A stretch of DNA of 64,000 nucleotides from Compostibacter hankyongensis (GTDB taxonomy: Bacteria; Bacteroidota; Bacteroidia; Chitinophagales; Chitinophagaceae), in the NCBI RefSeq assembly GCF_039541075.1, contig NZ_BAABFN010000004.1:290256-354255 (forward strand), in the 5' to 3' direction. Below, one piece after another: positions 18,743-26,673 of the stretch. Numbering within the stretch: position 1 is the stretch's first letter; every line of letters starts with the position of its first letter. Below the pieces are notes generated by a model. It was not told the origin of the DNA, made no database searches, and worked only from the letters and a program-made list of their open reading frames with translations. The translations under genes were made by a program, and so were the position numbers.

Positions 18743-19789
18743 ATGATCAGTAAAAAGAATACCGGCAATACCATTGTGGATATTGCCCGGGCGCTGGATA
18801 TCTCCCCCTCTACGGTATCACGGGCGCTCAAGGATCACCCTTACATCAGCCAAGCTACAAAAGACCGGGTGAAAAAGCAGGCGGCCAAGATGGGCTACCG
18901 GCACAACGCCCTCGCCGCCGGTTTGCGCAACCGGAAATCCAATACCATCGGGCTCATCTGCCCCCGTATATCCATGTATTTCCAGTCGTCTATCGTAACG
19001 GCCATACAGCGAAAGGTCCAGGAGGCGGGCTACAGCCTGGTGATCTGCCAGACCAACGACTCCTACGAAATTGAAAAGCAGGTGGTCAATGCCCTGTATG
19101 CCTCGCGGGTGGAAGGGCTGATCGCTTCCTGCACCCTGCATACCGAAGATTTTTCCCATTTTGATATTTTCTCCAAAAGCGGCATACCCCTCGTGTTTTA
19201 CGACCGTGTACCCCGCAGCTATCCCGCCCAGGTGATCCGGGGCGACGATTACCGGGGCGGGACGGAAGGGGCCGAGCACCTGATCAGCCGGGGCTGCAAA
19301 CAGATCGTGTATATCAGCGGTCCGCTTACCTGTAACCTCTACCAGGACCGCTATGCCGGTTTCAAAGACGCCCTGCAGCGCCATAAGCTGCCCCTGCCGA
19401 AGAAGAACCTGTTTTTTCACGAGCTTACCCTCGAAAACGCCCGCCGGACCTGCGAGCGTATTTTCTCAAAAAAGCCCTGGCCCGACGCCATCTTTGCCAC
19501 CAACGATACCACGGCCATCGTAGCCGAACAATATGCCCGGGAGGCCGGCCTGAAAATCCCCGGCGACATTAAGATCCTCGGATATTCCAACGACCCGCGC
19601 ACCGAGATCATCGACCCGGCGCTCACGTCGGTGGAGCAGTTTCCTGCCGTCATGGGGGAAAAGGCCGCGGATGCCGTGGTGGAGCTGATCCGGAAAAAAA
19701 CCCAGCTCAAAAAGACAATGCCGCCCATTATTACGCCGGTGGAGCTGGTGGTAAGAGCCAGCACCGGCGGACGGATGGCCGGCAGCTGA
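18743..19789 (+). CDS. LacI/GalR-family transcriptional regulator
   Basis: The 348-residue protein has an N-terminal LacI helix-turn-helix (about 10-58, IVDIARALDISPSTVSRALK, then hinge helix HNALAAGLRN) and a periplasmic-binding-protein-like effector domain (about 65-340). It lies between the divergent aldolase paralogue and the hexuronate operon that begins 127 bases downstream. A near-perfect 18-base palindrome of LacI type sits in front of that operon, so it most likely represses glucuronate catabolism, with an acidic sugar intermediate as inducer. A TATCTTCG at 18692-18699 is a plausible imperfect -7 box for this gene. Confidence 0.9.
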   Translation: MISKKNTGNTIVDIARALDISPSTVSRALKDHPYISQATKDRVKKQAAKMGYRHNALAAGLRNRKSNTIGLICPRISMYFQSSIVTAIQRKVQEAGYSLVICQTNDSYEIEKQVVNALYASRVEGLIASCTLHTEDFSHFDIFSKSGIPLVFYDRVPRSYPAQVIRGDDYRGGTEGAEHLISRGCKQIVYISGPLTCNLYQDRYAGFKDALQRHKLPLPKKNLFFHELTLENARRTCERIFSKKPWPDAIFATNDTTAIVAEQYAREAGLKIPGDIKILGYSNDPRTEIIDPALTSVEQFPAVMGEKAADAVVELIRKKTQLKKTMPPIITPVELVVRASTGGRMAGS

Positions 19790-19847
19790 TTTTGCGGGAA
19801 CGATACCGGCCGGCCGGCTCCTCAAACCCCCGATGCTTTCCGGTAAA

Positions 19848-19865
19848 TATGCAAACGTTTCCATA
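19848..19865. promoter_or_regulatory. Probable LacI-family operator
   Basis: TATGCAAACGTTTCCATA is an 18-base palindrome with 8 of 9 base pairs matching around a central CG, the typical form of LacI-family operators. It lies 52 bases before the mannonate oxidoreductase start, just where the -33 element would be relative to the CTACTTTG at 19881. Repression by the LacI protein encoded directly upstream is the obvious reading. Confidence 0.72.
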
Positions 19866-19880
19866 ATTAAAAAGAAATTA

Positions 19881-19888
19881 CTACTTTG
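19881..19888 (+). promoter_or_regulatory. Candidate promoter of the hexuronate operon
   Basis: CTACTTTG keeps the TTTG half of the TAnnTTTG box but not the TA. It lies 28 bases before the first start codon and about 15 bases after the operator palindrome. Confidence 0.4.
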
Positions 19889-19916
19889 ATCCCCGCTTAA
19901 CGATCAAAATATTTGT

Positions 19917-20738
19917 ATGCAGGCCTTGGAACAGTTTTCATTAAAAGAAAAAGTAATTGTTATCCCCGGCGGCACCGGCGTGCTGGGCAGCGCCTTTGCC
20001 CGGGCCGTTGCCGCGGCAGGCGCACGCGTGGCCGTCATCGGCAGAAACCGCGATAAGGCCGCCGCCGTAGTGGCCGATATCCGGCAAAAAGGCGGGGAAG
20101 CCATGGACCTTATCGCCGACGTGCTGGAAGAAAAGCAGGTCCGCGAAGCGCGCGACCGCATCCTGGATCAGTGGGGCAGGGTGGACGGCCTGGTGAATGC
20201 CGCCGGGGGCAATACCCCCGGGGCGGTGGTACCGCCGGATAAAGACCTCTTCAGCGTCCGCACGGAGGCCATTCGGGAAGTAGTGGACCTGAACATATAC
20301 GGTACCGTTATCCCCACCCAGTGCTTTGCCGAAGTAATGGCCCGTCAGCAAAAGGGCTCCATCATCAATATCTCCTCCCTGTCTGCCCAGCGTCCGCTTT
20401 CCCGGGTAATGGGATACAGCCTCGCCAAAACCGCCGTGGAAGGATATACGCAATGGATGGCCATCGAGCTGCCCAAGCGTTATGGCGACGGGCTGCGGGT
20501 GAACGCCCTGGCTCCCGGCGTCTTTCTTACCGAACAAAACCGGGGGCTGCTGCTCCGCCCGGACGGTTCCTACAGTGAGCGGGCGCAGCTGTTTGTGGAC
20601 AATACCCCTTTCGGCCGGCTGGGCGACCCCGAAGAGCTGACCGGCACCGTCATCTGGCTGTTGAGCGATGCCTCGCGTTTTGTGAACGGCGCTGTAATCC
20701 TCGTGGACGGCGGCTTTAACGCTTTTTCCGGCGTTTAA
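19917..20738 (+). CDS. uxuB: SDR-family D-mannonate oxidoreductase (fructuronate reductase)
   Basis: Predicted NAD(P)-dependent interconversion of D-fructuronate and D-mannonate. The 273-residue protein is a classical short-chain dehydrogenase: GGTGVLGSA (18-26) binds the cofactor, ISSLS supplies the catalytic Ser, and Tyr167 and Lys171 form YSLAK. It is unrelated to the long-chain E. coli UxuB, but SDR proteins replace it next to uxuA in many Bacteroidota. Gene order uxuB-uxuA-uxaC supports this over other SDR substrates such as gluconate. It is the first gene after the operator. Confidence 0.83.
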   Translation: MQALEQFSLKEKVIVIPGGTGVLGSAFARAVAAAGARVAVIGRNRDKAAAVVADIRQKGGEAMDLIADVLEEKQVREARDRILDQWGRVDGLVNAAGGNTPGAVVPPDKDLFSVRTEAIREVVDLNIYGTVIPTQCFAEVMARQQKGSIINISSLSAQRPLSRVMGYSLAKTAVEGYTQWMAIELPKRYGDGLRVNALAPGVFLTEQNRGLLLRPDGSYSERAQLFVDNTPFGRLGDPEELTGTVIWLLSDASRFVNGAVILVDGGFNAFSGV

Positions 20739-20773
20739 AGAAGCGTTGCGGATAAAATTTCGCATCAACGGCA

Positions 20774-20781
20774 TATTTTTG
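20774..20781 (+). promoter_or_regulatory. Possible internal promoter before uxuA
   Basis: TATTTTTG fits TAnnTTTG in the 104-base gap between the oxidoreductase gene and uxuA. The best TTG upstream is about 25 bases away, which is long, so support is only moderate. Confidence 0.35.
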
Positions 20782-20842
20782 TCTGCCGGATATACTATTT
20801 ATAGGCGGCGGGAGATAAACAGAAAAAAGAATAACGGAAACT

Positions 20843-22003
20843 ATGCGATTAGAACAGACATGGCGCTGGTACGGCCCCCGGGACGGGGTGAGCCTACAGG
20901 ATGTACGGCAGGCCGGAGCCACCGGCATTGTCAGCGCCCTGCACCATATCCCGCACGGCGCGGTATGGCCCCTGGAAGAAGTACAGCAACGCAAGAAAAT
21001 CATCGAAGATGCCGGGCTGGTATGGAGCGTGGTGGAAAGCGTAACGGTGCACGAGGACATCAAAACCCGTACGGGCAACTGTGAGGCCCTGCTGGAAGAT
21101 TACCGGCAGACCCTGCGCAACCTCGGGGCCGCCGGCATCCGCACCGTCTGCTATAACTTTATGCCGGTACTCGACTGGACCCGCACCCAGCTCGACTACG
21201 AGGTAGCGGATGGCTCCAAAGCGCTGCGGTTCGACTGGACCGACCTGGCGGTATTCGACGTGTACCTGCTGAAAAGAGCGGGCGCCGAAGCCGATTACGA
21301 GCCCGAGGTGCTGGAACGGGCCCGGCAACGGTTTGAGCAATACAGCGAATCGCAACGGGCGTTGCTGTCTGAAAACGTGCTGATGGGTATTCCGGGGGAA
21401 TCGGGCACAGATCCCGGAGAGCTGCTGCGCCGGATCGAGACCTATAAGCATATCGGGGCCGACGGTCTGCGGGAAAACCTGGCTTATTTCCTGGAGTCCA
21501 TCATGGATACCTGCGAAGAGCAGGGCATCCGCATGACCATACACCCGGACGATCCGCCCTTTGCCATCCTGGGCCTGCCCCGCGTGGTCAGCTCGGAAGA
21601 AGACCTTAGCTGGCTGCTGAAGCGGGTGGATCGTAAGCCGAACGGCATCTGCTATTGTACCGGCTCGCTTGGGGCCGGGAAGCACAACGACCTGGTGAGC
21701 ATCCTGAAAACGGTGGGCGAACGGGTGTATTTTGTGCATCTCCGGAATGTAAAGAAAGAGCAGGATCGCAGCTTTTATGAAGCCGATCACCTGGACGGGG
21801 ATAACGATATGTATACCATCATGAAGACACTGCTTGAATTTCAACAGCGGCGCAGCGAGCCGATCCCCTTCCGCCCGGATCATGGGCACCAGATGCTGGA
21901 CGATCTGAAAAAGCAAACTTTCCCGGGATATTCCGCTATCGGACGGCTTCGCGGTCTTGCCGAACTGCGCGGCCTGGAATTGGGGATCTCGGGAACCCTC
22001 TGA
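20843..22003 (+). CDS. uxuA: Mannonate dehydratase
   Basis: Dehydrates D-mannonate to 2-keto-3-deoxy-D-gluconate. At 386 residues it has the usual family length and a TIM barrel. HPDDPP, CTGSLGAGKHND, YFVHLRNV and FRPDHGH contain the His, Cys and Asp residues known to hold the Mn2+/Fe2+ ion. Start at the ATG of 20843 (MRLEQTWRWYG). Its TGA stop is the first part of the composite intergenic repeat at 22002. Middle step of the glucuronate pathway in this operon. Confidence 0.94.
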   Translation: MRLEQTWRWYGPRDGVSLQDVRQAGATGIVSALHHIPHGAVWPLEEVQQRKKIIEDAGLVWSVVESVTVHEDIKTRTGNCEALLEDYRQTLRNLGAAGIRTVCYNFMPVLDWTRTQLDYEVADGSKALRFDWTDLAVFDVYLLKRAGAEADYEPEVLERARQRFEQYSESQRALLSENVLMGIPGESGTDPGELLRRIETYKHIGADGLRENLAYFLESIMDTCEEQGIRMTIHPDDPPFAILGLPRVVSSEEDLSWLLKRVDRKPNGICYCTGSLGAGKHNDLVSILKTVGERVYFVHLRNVKKEQDRSFYEADHLDGDNDMYTIMKTLLEFQQRRSEPIPFRPDHGHQMLDDLKKQTFPGYSAIGRLRGLAELRGLELGISGTL

Positions 22004-22061
22004 CCCCCTAAAGGGGGAAATGGAGGTGAAGGGTAAAAGGCGAAAGGTAAAAGGCGTTTTA
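22002..22061 (+). repeat. Composite intergenic repeat, copy 1 (4 heptamers)
   Basis: The element begins with a GC-rich hairpin, CCCCCTAAAGGGGG. Four GGTRAAA-like heptamers in tandem follow (22025-22052: GGTGAAG, GGTAAAA, GGCGAAA, GGTAAAA), then the end box GGCGTTTTA (22053-22061). The same order occurs at 30376 and 32304. It begins inside the uxuA stop codon and is followed closely by an ATCAAAT-type cluster. Confidence 0.85.
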
Positions 22062-22075
22062 AGCATGATGACTTA

Positions 22076-22140
22076 GAGATTTGATGATGTGTTGATTACC
22101 TCATCATCAAATCACCAAATTATCAAATCATCAAATCAAA
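22076..22140. repeat. ATCAAAT-type palindromic repeat cluster, second copy
   Basis: The exact 12-base arms GATTTGATGATG (22078-22089) and CATCATCAAATC (22102-22113) are followed by further CAAATTATCAAATCATCAAA units. It resembles the cluster at 17868. It lies between uxuA and uxaC, so it may form an mRNA stem-loop that changes expression between the two genes. Confidence 0.75.
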
Positions 22141-22148
22141 AATCCGTC

Positions 22149-23558
22149 ATGGGTTATATTTTTCACGAAGATTTTTTGCTGCAGAACAAGACGGCGCGCA
22201 AGTTGTACCACGACTATGCCGAGCAGATGCCGATCATCGATTATCATTGTCACCTGTCTCCGCAGACCATTGCCGATAACCCTCATTTCCTCAACCTCAC
22301 GGACGCCTGGCTCCGGGGAGACCATTACAAGTGGCGCGCCCTGCGGGCTGCGGGCGTGGCGGAACGCTATATTACCGGGGATGCGAGCGACGAGGAAAAG
22401 TTCCGGAAATGGGCGGCCACGGTACCTTATACCCTCCGGAATCCGCTGTACCACTGGACGCACCTGGAGCTGAAAAACCCCTTTGGCGTCAGGGAGCTGC
22501 TGGATGAAAAAAGCGCCGACGCTGTCTATGCCCGCTGCAATGCGCTGCTGCAGCAACCGGAATATACCCCCCGCGGGCTGCTCCAGGGCTTTAAGGTAAG
22601 CGTAGTGGTCACTACGGACGATCCCTGCGACGACCTGTCCGCCCACCGGAAGATCGCAGCAGACGACTTCGCCGTAAAGGTATATCCCTGCTTTCGTCCC
22701 GATAAGGCGCTGCAGCTGAACGGGGGAGGAGGGTTCCGGTCCTGGATCGGACGTCTCGCCGCTGCTGCCGGTGTGGAGATAAAGGACCTGGCCACGCTGC
22801 TGGAGGCGCTGCAGAAAAGGGTGGATTATTTTCATGACCACGGCGGACGGCTTGCCGATCACGGTCTGAGCGCCATTCCCCTCTACGAGGATGAAAAGCA
22901 CGGGGAGATGGAAAAAGCCTTCCGGCAGGTGCTGCAGGGCGATGATACCGGGGCCGCTGCGCAGGAGGAGACCTATGCCGGTTATGTACTGTATGAGCTG
23001 GGCAGGATGTATCATGCGAAAGGCTGGGCGCAGCAGTTTCATCTCGGCGCCCTGCGTAATACCAACAGCAGGGCCCTCCGGACGATCGGTCCGGATACCG
23101 GATTTGATTCTATCGGAGACTACACACAGGCGTACCCGTTATACCGTCTGTTTGACCGACTGGACAGCAGCGATCAGCTTTGCAAGACCATCCTGTATAA
23201 CCTGAACCCGGCCTACAACGAGGTTTTTGCCACCATGGCGGGCAACTATAACGACGGGCGGATCAAGGGTAAGATGCAGTTTGGCTCCGGATGGTGGTAC
23301 CTCGACCAGAAGGACGGCATGGAAAAACAGCTGAATGCGCTTTCCAATATGGGGCTGCTCAGCTGTTTTGTAGGCATGCTCACCGATTCCCGGAGCTTCC
23401 TGTCGTACCCGCGTCACGAATATTTCCGGCGTATCCTGTGTAACCTGCTGGGCAGCGATGTGGAGCAGGGTCTTGTGCCAGACGATACTGCCTGGCTGGG
23501 CGGCATGGTGCAGGACATCTGTTATCACAATGCAAGAAATTATTTTGGCTGGGAATAA
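22149..23558 (+). CDS. uxaC: Glucuronate isomerase
   Basis: Isomerises D-glucuronate to D-fructuronate (and galacturonate to tagaturonate). 469 residues, the normal family length. The amidohydrolase-like metal motif DYHCHLSP lies at 31-38 (His33, His35), and GLSAIPLY and LRNTNSRALRTIGPDTGFDSI-type segments are conserved in UxaC (the latter near residues 300-320). The frame is open back to 22089, but that part only translates the intergenic repeat, so the ATG at 22149 is the start. First enzymatic step of the pathway encoded here. Confidence 0.95.
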   Translation: MGYIFHEDFLLQNKTARKLYHDYAEQMPIIDYHCHLSPQTIADNPHFLNLTDAWLRGDHYKWRALRAAGVAERYITGDASDEEKFRKWAATVPYTLRNPLYHWTHLELKNPFGVRELLDEKSADAVYARCNALLQQPEYTPRGLLQGFKVSVVVTTDDPCDDLSAHRKIAADDFAVKVYPCFRPDKALQLNGGGGFRSWIGRLAAAAGVEIKDLATLLEALQKRVDYFHDHGGRLADHGLSAIPLYEDEKHGEMEKAFRQVLQGDDTGAAAQEETYAGYVLYELGRMYHAKGWAQQFHLGALRNTNSRALRTIGPDTGFDSIGDYTQAYPLYRLFDRLDSSDQLCKTILYNLNPAYNEVFATMAGNYNDGRIKGKMQFGSGWWYLDQKDGMEKQLNALSNMGLLSCFVGMLTDSRSFLSYPRHEYFRRILCNLLGSDVEQGLVPDDTAWLGGMVQDICYHNARNYFGWE

Positions 23559-23611
23559 GCCAGGTCATAAAACACGATTTTATCTAAGAAAAATTAAAAC
23601 GAAAAATAATC

Positions 23612-24637
23612 ATGTCGCAAAAAGTAGTAACGCTGGGAGAGGTCATGCTGCGGCTCTCCACGCCCGGATTTGAACGGTTTGTACAGGCAGACAGCTTTGA
23701 TGTCACCTATGGCGGCGGCGAGGCCAATGTTGCGGTAGCGCTTTGTAATTACGGGCTCCAGGGTACATTTGTAACCAAGGTGCCTTCGAATGCGCTGGGT
23801 CAGGCGGCCATCAACCACCTGCGTCGTTATGGTGTGGATACGCAACACATTGCCCGGGGCGGAAAGCGGCTGGGCATTTACTTCCTGGAAACCGGCGCAT
23901 CCATGCGGGCTTCCCAGGTGATATACGATCGTGCGGATGCTGCCGTTGCGGAAGCGGAAGCGGGCGAATTTGATTTTGACCGCATCCTGGACGGCGCCAG
24001 CTGGTTCCATACCACCGGCATCACCCCTGCACTGAGCGATAAGGCGGCGGAGCTTACCGAAGCGGCGCTGAAGGCCGCCCGCGCCAAAGGCGTTACCACC
24101 AGCATCGATCTGAACTTCAGGAAGAAGCTGTGGACCAAAGAAAAGGCACGGGAGGTGATGACCCGGCTTTGTGAATATGTGGACGTATGCATCGGCAACG
24201 AGGAAGATGCTGAGATGTCGCTGGGCTTTAAAAGCAAGGATACCGACGTCACCAAGGGACAGCTGAACCTCGACGGATATAAGGACGTGTTCCGGCAGAT
24301 GAAGGAACGTTTCGGCTTTAAATACATTGCCTCGACGCTGCGCGAAAGCCACAGCGCATCCGACAACGGATGGAGCGCGCTGGCTTTTGACGGCAATGAT
24401 TTTCACCATACCCGGCAATATGAGGTGCGTATCGTGGACCGCGTGGGCAGCGGGGACTCATTTGCCAGCGGATTCATCTACGGCCTGGTAACGGGCATGA
24501 AGATGCAGGATGCCGCCGAATTCGGCGTAGCCGCATCAGCGTTGAAACACACCATTCCGGGCGATCTGAACCACGCCACCCTAACAGAGGTGAGCGCCCT
24601 GATGAAAGGCGACGCCTCGGGGAGGGTACAGCGTTAA
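23612..24637 (+). CDS. kdgK: 2-keto-3-deoxygluconate kinase (PfkB family)
   Basis: Phosphorylates KDG to KDPG. The 341-residue ribokinase-fold protein has the N-terminal GGGEANVAVAL substrate loop (near residue 33). The C-terminal signature DRVGSGDSFASGF holds the catalytic base Asp282 and the anion hole. It lies 53 bases after uxaC and 30 before kdgA, so the product passes straight to the aldolase. Fructokinase-like sugar kinases share the fold, and the assignment to KDG rests on the neighbours. Confidence 0.92.
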   Translation: MSQKVVTLGEVMLRLSTPGFERFVQADSFDVTYGGGEANVAVALCNYGLQGTFVTKVPSNALGQAAINHLRRYGVDTQHIARGGKRLGIYFLETGASMRASQVIYDRADAAVAEAEAGEFDFDRILDGASWFHTTGITPALSDKAAELTEAALKAARAKGVTTSIDLNFRKKLWTKEKAREVMTRLCEYVDVCIGNEEDAEMSLGFKSKDTDVTKGQLNLDGYKDVFRQMKERFGFKYIASTLRESHSASDNGWSALAFDGNDFHHTRQYEVRIVDRVGSGDSFASGFIYGLVTGMKMQDAAEFGVAASALKHTIPGDLNHATLTEVSALMKGDASGRVQR

Positions 24638-24667
24638 AATCATACAGCGTCAAAAAGAAAAAGATTT

Positions 24668-25333
24668 ATGGATAAAAAAACAGCCATTTTTCAGCTGATA
24701 CCGGAACAGGGCGTATTGCCCCTGTATTTTCATAAAGATCCGGAGGTGAGCATAGCCGTGCTGAAGGCCCTGCATGCAGCGGGCATACGGGCGGTGGAAT
24801 ATACCAACCGCGGCGAGGCCGCCCTGAAGAATTTTAAGGAAATGCGCCGTTTCTGCGACGCCGAGCTGAAGGATTTTTACCTGGGCATCGGCACGATCAA
24901 GAGCGAAGCGGCGGCCAGGACCTTTATCGATGCCGGCGCGGATTTTATCGTATGCCCCGGCCTGGTGGAAGGTGTGGTAAAAGCGGCCGATGAGGCGGAT
25001 ATGCTCTGGGTGCCGGGTTGCATGACTCCCTCCGAGATCATTGCCGCAGAAGAGCTCGGCGCGAAGATGATCAAGCTGTTCCCGGGGAACCTGCTGGGAC
25101 CTTCCTTTGTCAGCGCCATCAAACCCCTTTTTCCCAACCTGCTGTTTATGCCGACGGGCGGGGTAGACGTGAGCGAGTCCAACCTCAGCGGCTGGTTTAA
25201 GGCTGGTGTATGTGCGGTAGGAATGGGCAGCAAGCTCATCAGCAAACCGCTGCTGGAGCAGGGCGCTTATGGAGAAATCACCGACCTGACCGTAAAAACA
25301 TTACAAATTATTCAGTCCATCCAAAAAACATAA
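24668..25333 (+). CDS. kdgA: KDPG aldolase
   Basis: Splits 2-keto-3-deoxy-6-phosphogluconate into pyruvate and glyceraldehyde 3-phosphate. 221 residues. The active-site segments VEYTNRG (Glu, Thr, Arg), GIGTIKS (Thr), IVCPGL and the Schiff-base Lys in IKLFPGNLLGP are all intact, as is the FMPTGGV phosphate loop. This contrasts with the paralogue at 17943. Located between kdgK and the transporter in the catabolic operon. Confidence 0.94.
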   Translation: MDKKTAIFQLIPEQGVLPLYFHKDPEVSIAVLKALHAAGIRAVEYTNRGEAALKNFKEMRRFCDAELKDFYLGIGTIKSEAAARTFIDAGADFIVCPGLVEGVVKAADEADMLWVPGCMTPSEIIAAEELGAKMIKLFPGNLLGPSFVSAIKPLFPNLLFMPTGGVDVSESNLSGWFKAGVCAVGMGSKLISKPLLEQGAYGEITDLTVKTLQIIQSIQKT

Positions 25334-25335
25334 AC

Positions 25336-26631
25336 ATGCCGGAAGTAAAAGTTGGCCGCTATCGCTGGCGCATCCTGGCGATGCTGTTTGTGGCCACCAC
25401 GATCAATTACGTGGACCGCAGCATTATCGGGGTGCTGGGCCCCACGCTGAAAGACCATGTATTCCACTGGACCAATACCGAGTACAGCAATATCAACGCC
25501 GCCTTTATGATCGCTTATGCGGTGGGGATGCTGTTTATGGGCGGCCTGGTGGACCGCTTGGGTACCAAGTTCGGATATGCAGTATCCATCGGTATCTGGA
25601 GTCTTTTCAGCCTGTCCCACGCCTTTGTGACCCGCGCTATGGGATGGGTAGGCTTTGCCGTGGCCCGTTTCGGGCTGGGCATCGGGGAATCCGGCAACTT
25701 TCCCTCCTGTATCAAGACCGTGGCGGAATGGTTCCCCAAAAAGGAGCGGGCCTTTGCCACCGGCATCTTCAATGCGGGCACCAACGTGGGCGCCATCCTG
25801 GCCCCGCTGGTCATTCCGCTGATCGTGGCCAACGACGGTACGCACTGGCAATATGCTTTTTGTATCACCTTTGTCTTCAGCGCCATCTGGCTCGCCATCT
25901 GGCTCAGCACCTACCAGAAGCCCGAGCGGCATAAGAGGGTCACCAAGGGAGAGCTGGATCATATCCTCAGCGATACCGCCGTGGAAAATGCGGAACGCCT
26001 TCCCTGGGCCAGCGTGCTCCCCAAAAAGGAGACCTGGGCCTTTGCCACCGCCAAGCTTTCGGATGCCGTATGGTGGTTTTATCTTTTCTGGGGCAGCTTC
26101 TTCCTGCATGCCCAGTTCGGGCTGGAGCTGAAAGGACTGGCCCTGCCGATGATCACCATCTATGTGATCTCCGATGCGGGCAGCATTGCCGGCGGATGGC
26201 TGTCCTCTTACTTTATCAAAAGAGGCTGGAGCATCAACCGCTCCCGGAAGACGACCATGCTGATCTGCGCCATCGTGATCCTGCCGGTGGTATTTGCCAC
26301 CCAGACCAGCAACGAATGGATCGCCGTACTGCTGATCGGCCTGGCCGCGGGTGGTCATCAGGCCTGGTCGGCTACCATCTTCACCCTGGTATCCGACGTC
26401 TTTCCCAAGAAAGCCACCGGCTCGGTGGTGGGCATCGGCGGCATGATCGGCGCTCTCGCCAGCGCGGGGGCCAATCTCGGCCTGGGACGGGTGCTGGATA
26501 ACACGGGGAAAGGCGGTTATTTTGTGGCCTTTCTCTGCGCGGGTATGCTGTACCTGGTGCTGCTGCTGGCCGTGCACCTGATCATGCCCAAGATGACGCC
26601 GCGGGACGAGAACCTGAAATATGTATCCTGA
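25336..26631 (+). CDS. exuT: ExuT-like hexuronate transporter (MFS, ACS family)
   Basis: The 431-residue, 12-helix major facilitator starts at the ATG of 25336, two bases after the kdgA stop. The frame extends upstream only by overlapping kdgA. N-terminal INYVDRSIIGVLGPTL is typical of anion:cation symporters, followed by GIGESGNFPSCIKTVAEWFP, the hallmark of the ACS/ExuT group. The operon around it indicates proton-coupled uptake of D-glucuronate across the inner membrane. It directly abuts the esterase gene. Confidence 0.9.
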   Translation: MPEVKVGRYRWRILAMLFVATTINYVDRSIIGVLGPTLKDHVFHWTNTEYSNINAAFMIAYAVGMLFMGGLVDRLGTKFGYAVSIGIWSLFSLSHAFVTRAMGWVGFAVARFGLGIGESGNFPSCIKTVAEWFPKKERAFATGIFNAGTNVGAILAPLVIPLIVANDGTHWQYAFCITFVFSAIWLAIWLSTYQKPERHKRVTKGELDHILSDTAVENAERLPWASVLPKKETWAFATAKLSDAVWWFYLFWGSFFLHAQFGLELKGLALPMITIYVISDAGSIAGGWLSSYFIKRGWSINRSRKTTMLICAIVILPVVFATQTSNEWIAVLLIGLAAGGHQAWSATIFTLVSDVFPKKATGSVVGIGGMIGALASAGANLGLGRVLDNTGKGGYFVAFLCAGMLYLVLLLAVHLIMPKMTPRDENLKYVS

Positions 26632-26673
26632 ATGGCGGGTATCCGCTCTCCGGAAAAACAAAATAACCGACGT

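Noticed and set aside
22089..22148. N-terminal extension of uxaC by 20 codons.
   Set aside because: The added residues only translate the ATCAAAT-type repeat; family proteins start at the ATG of 22149.
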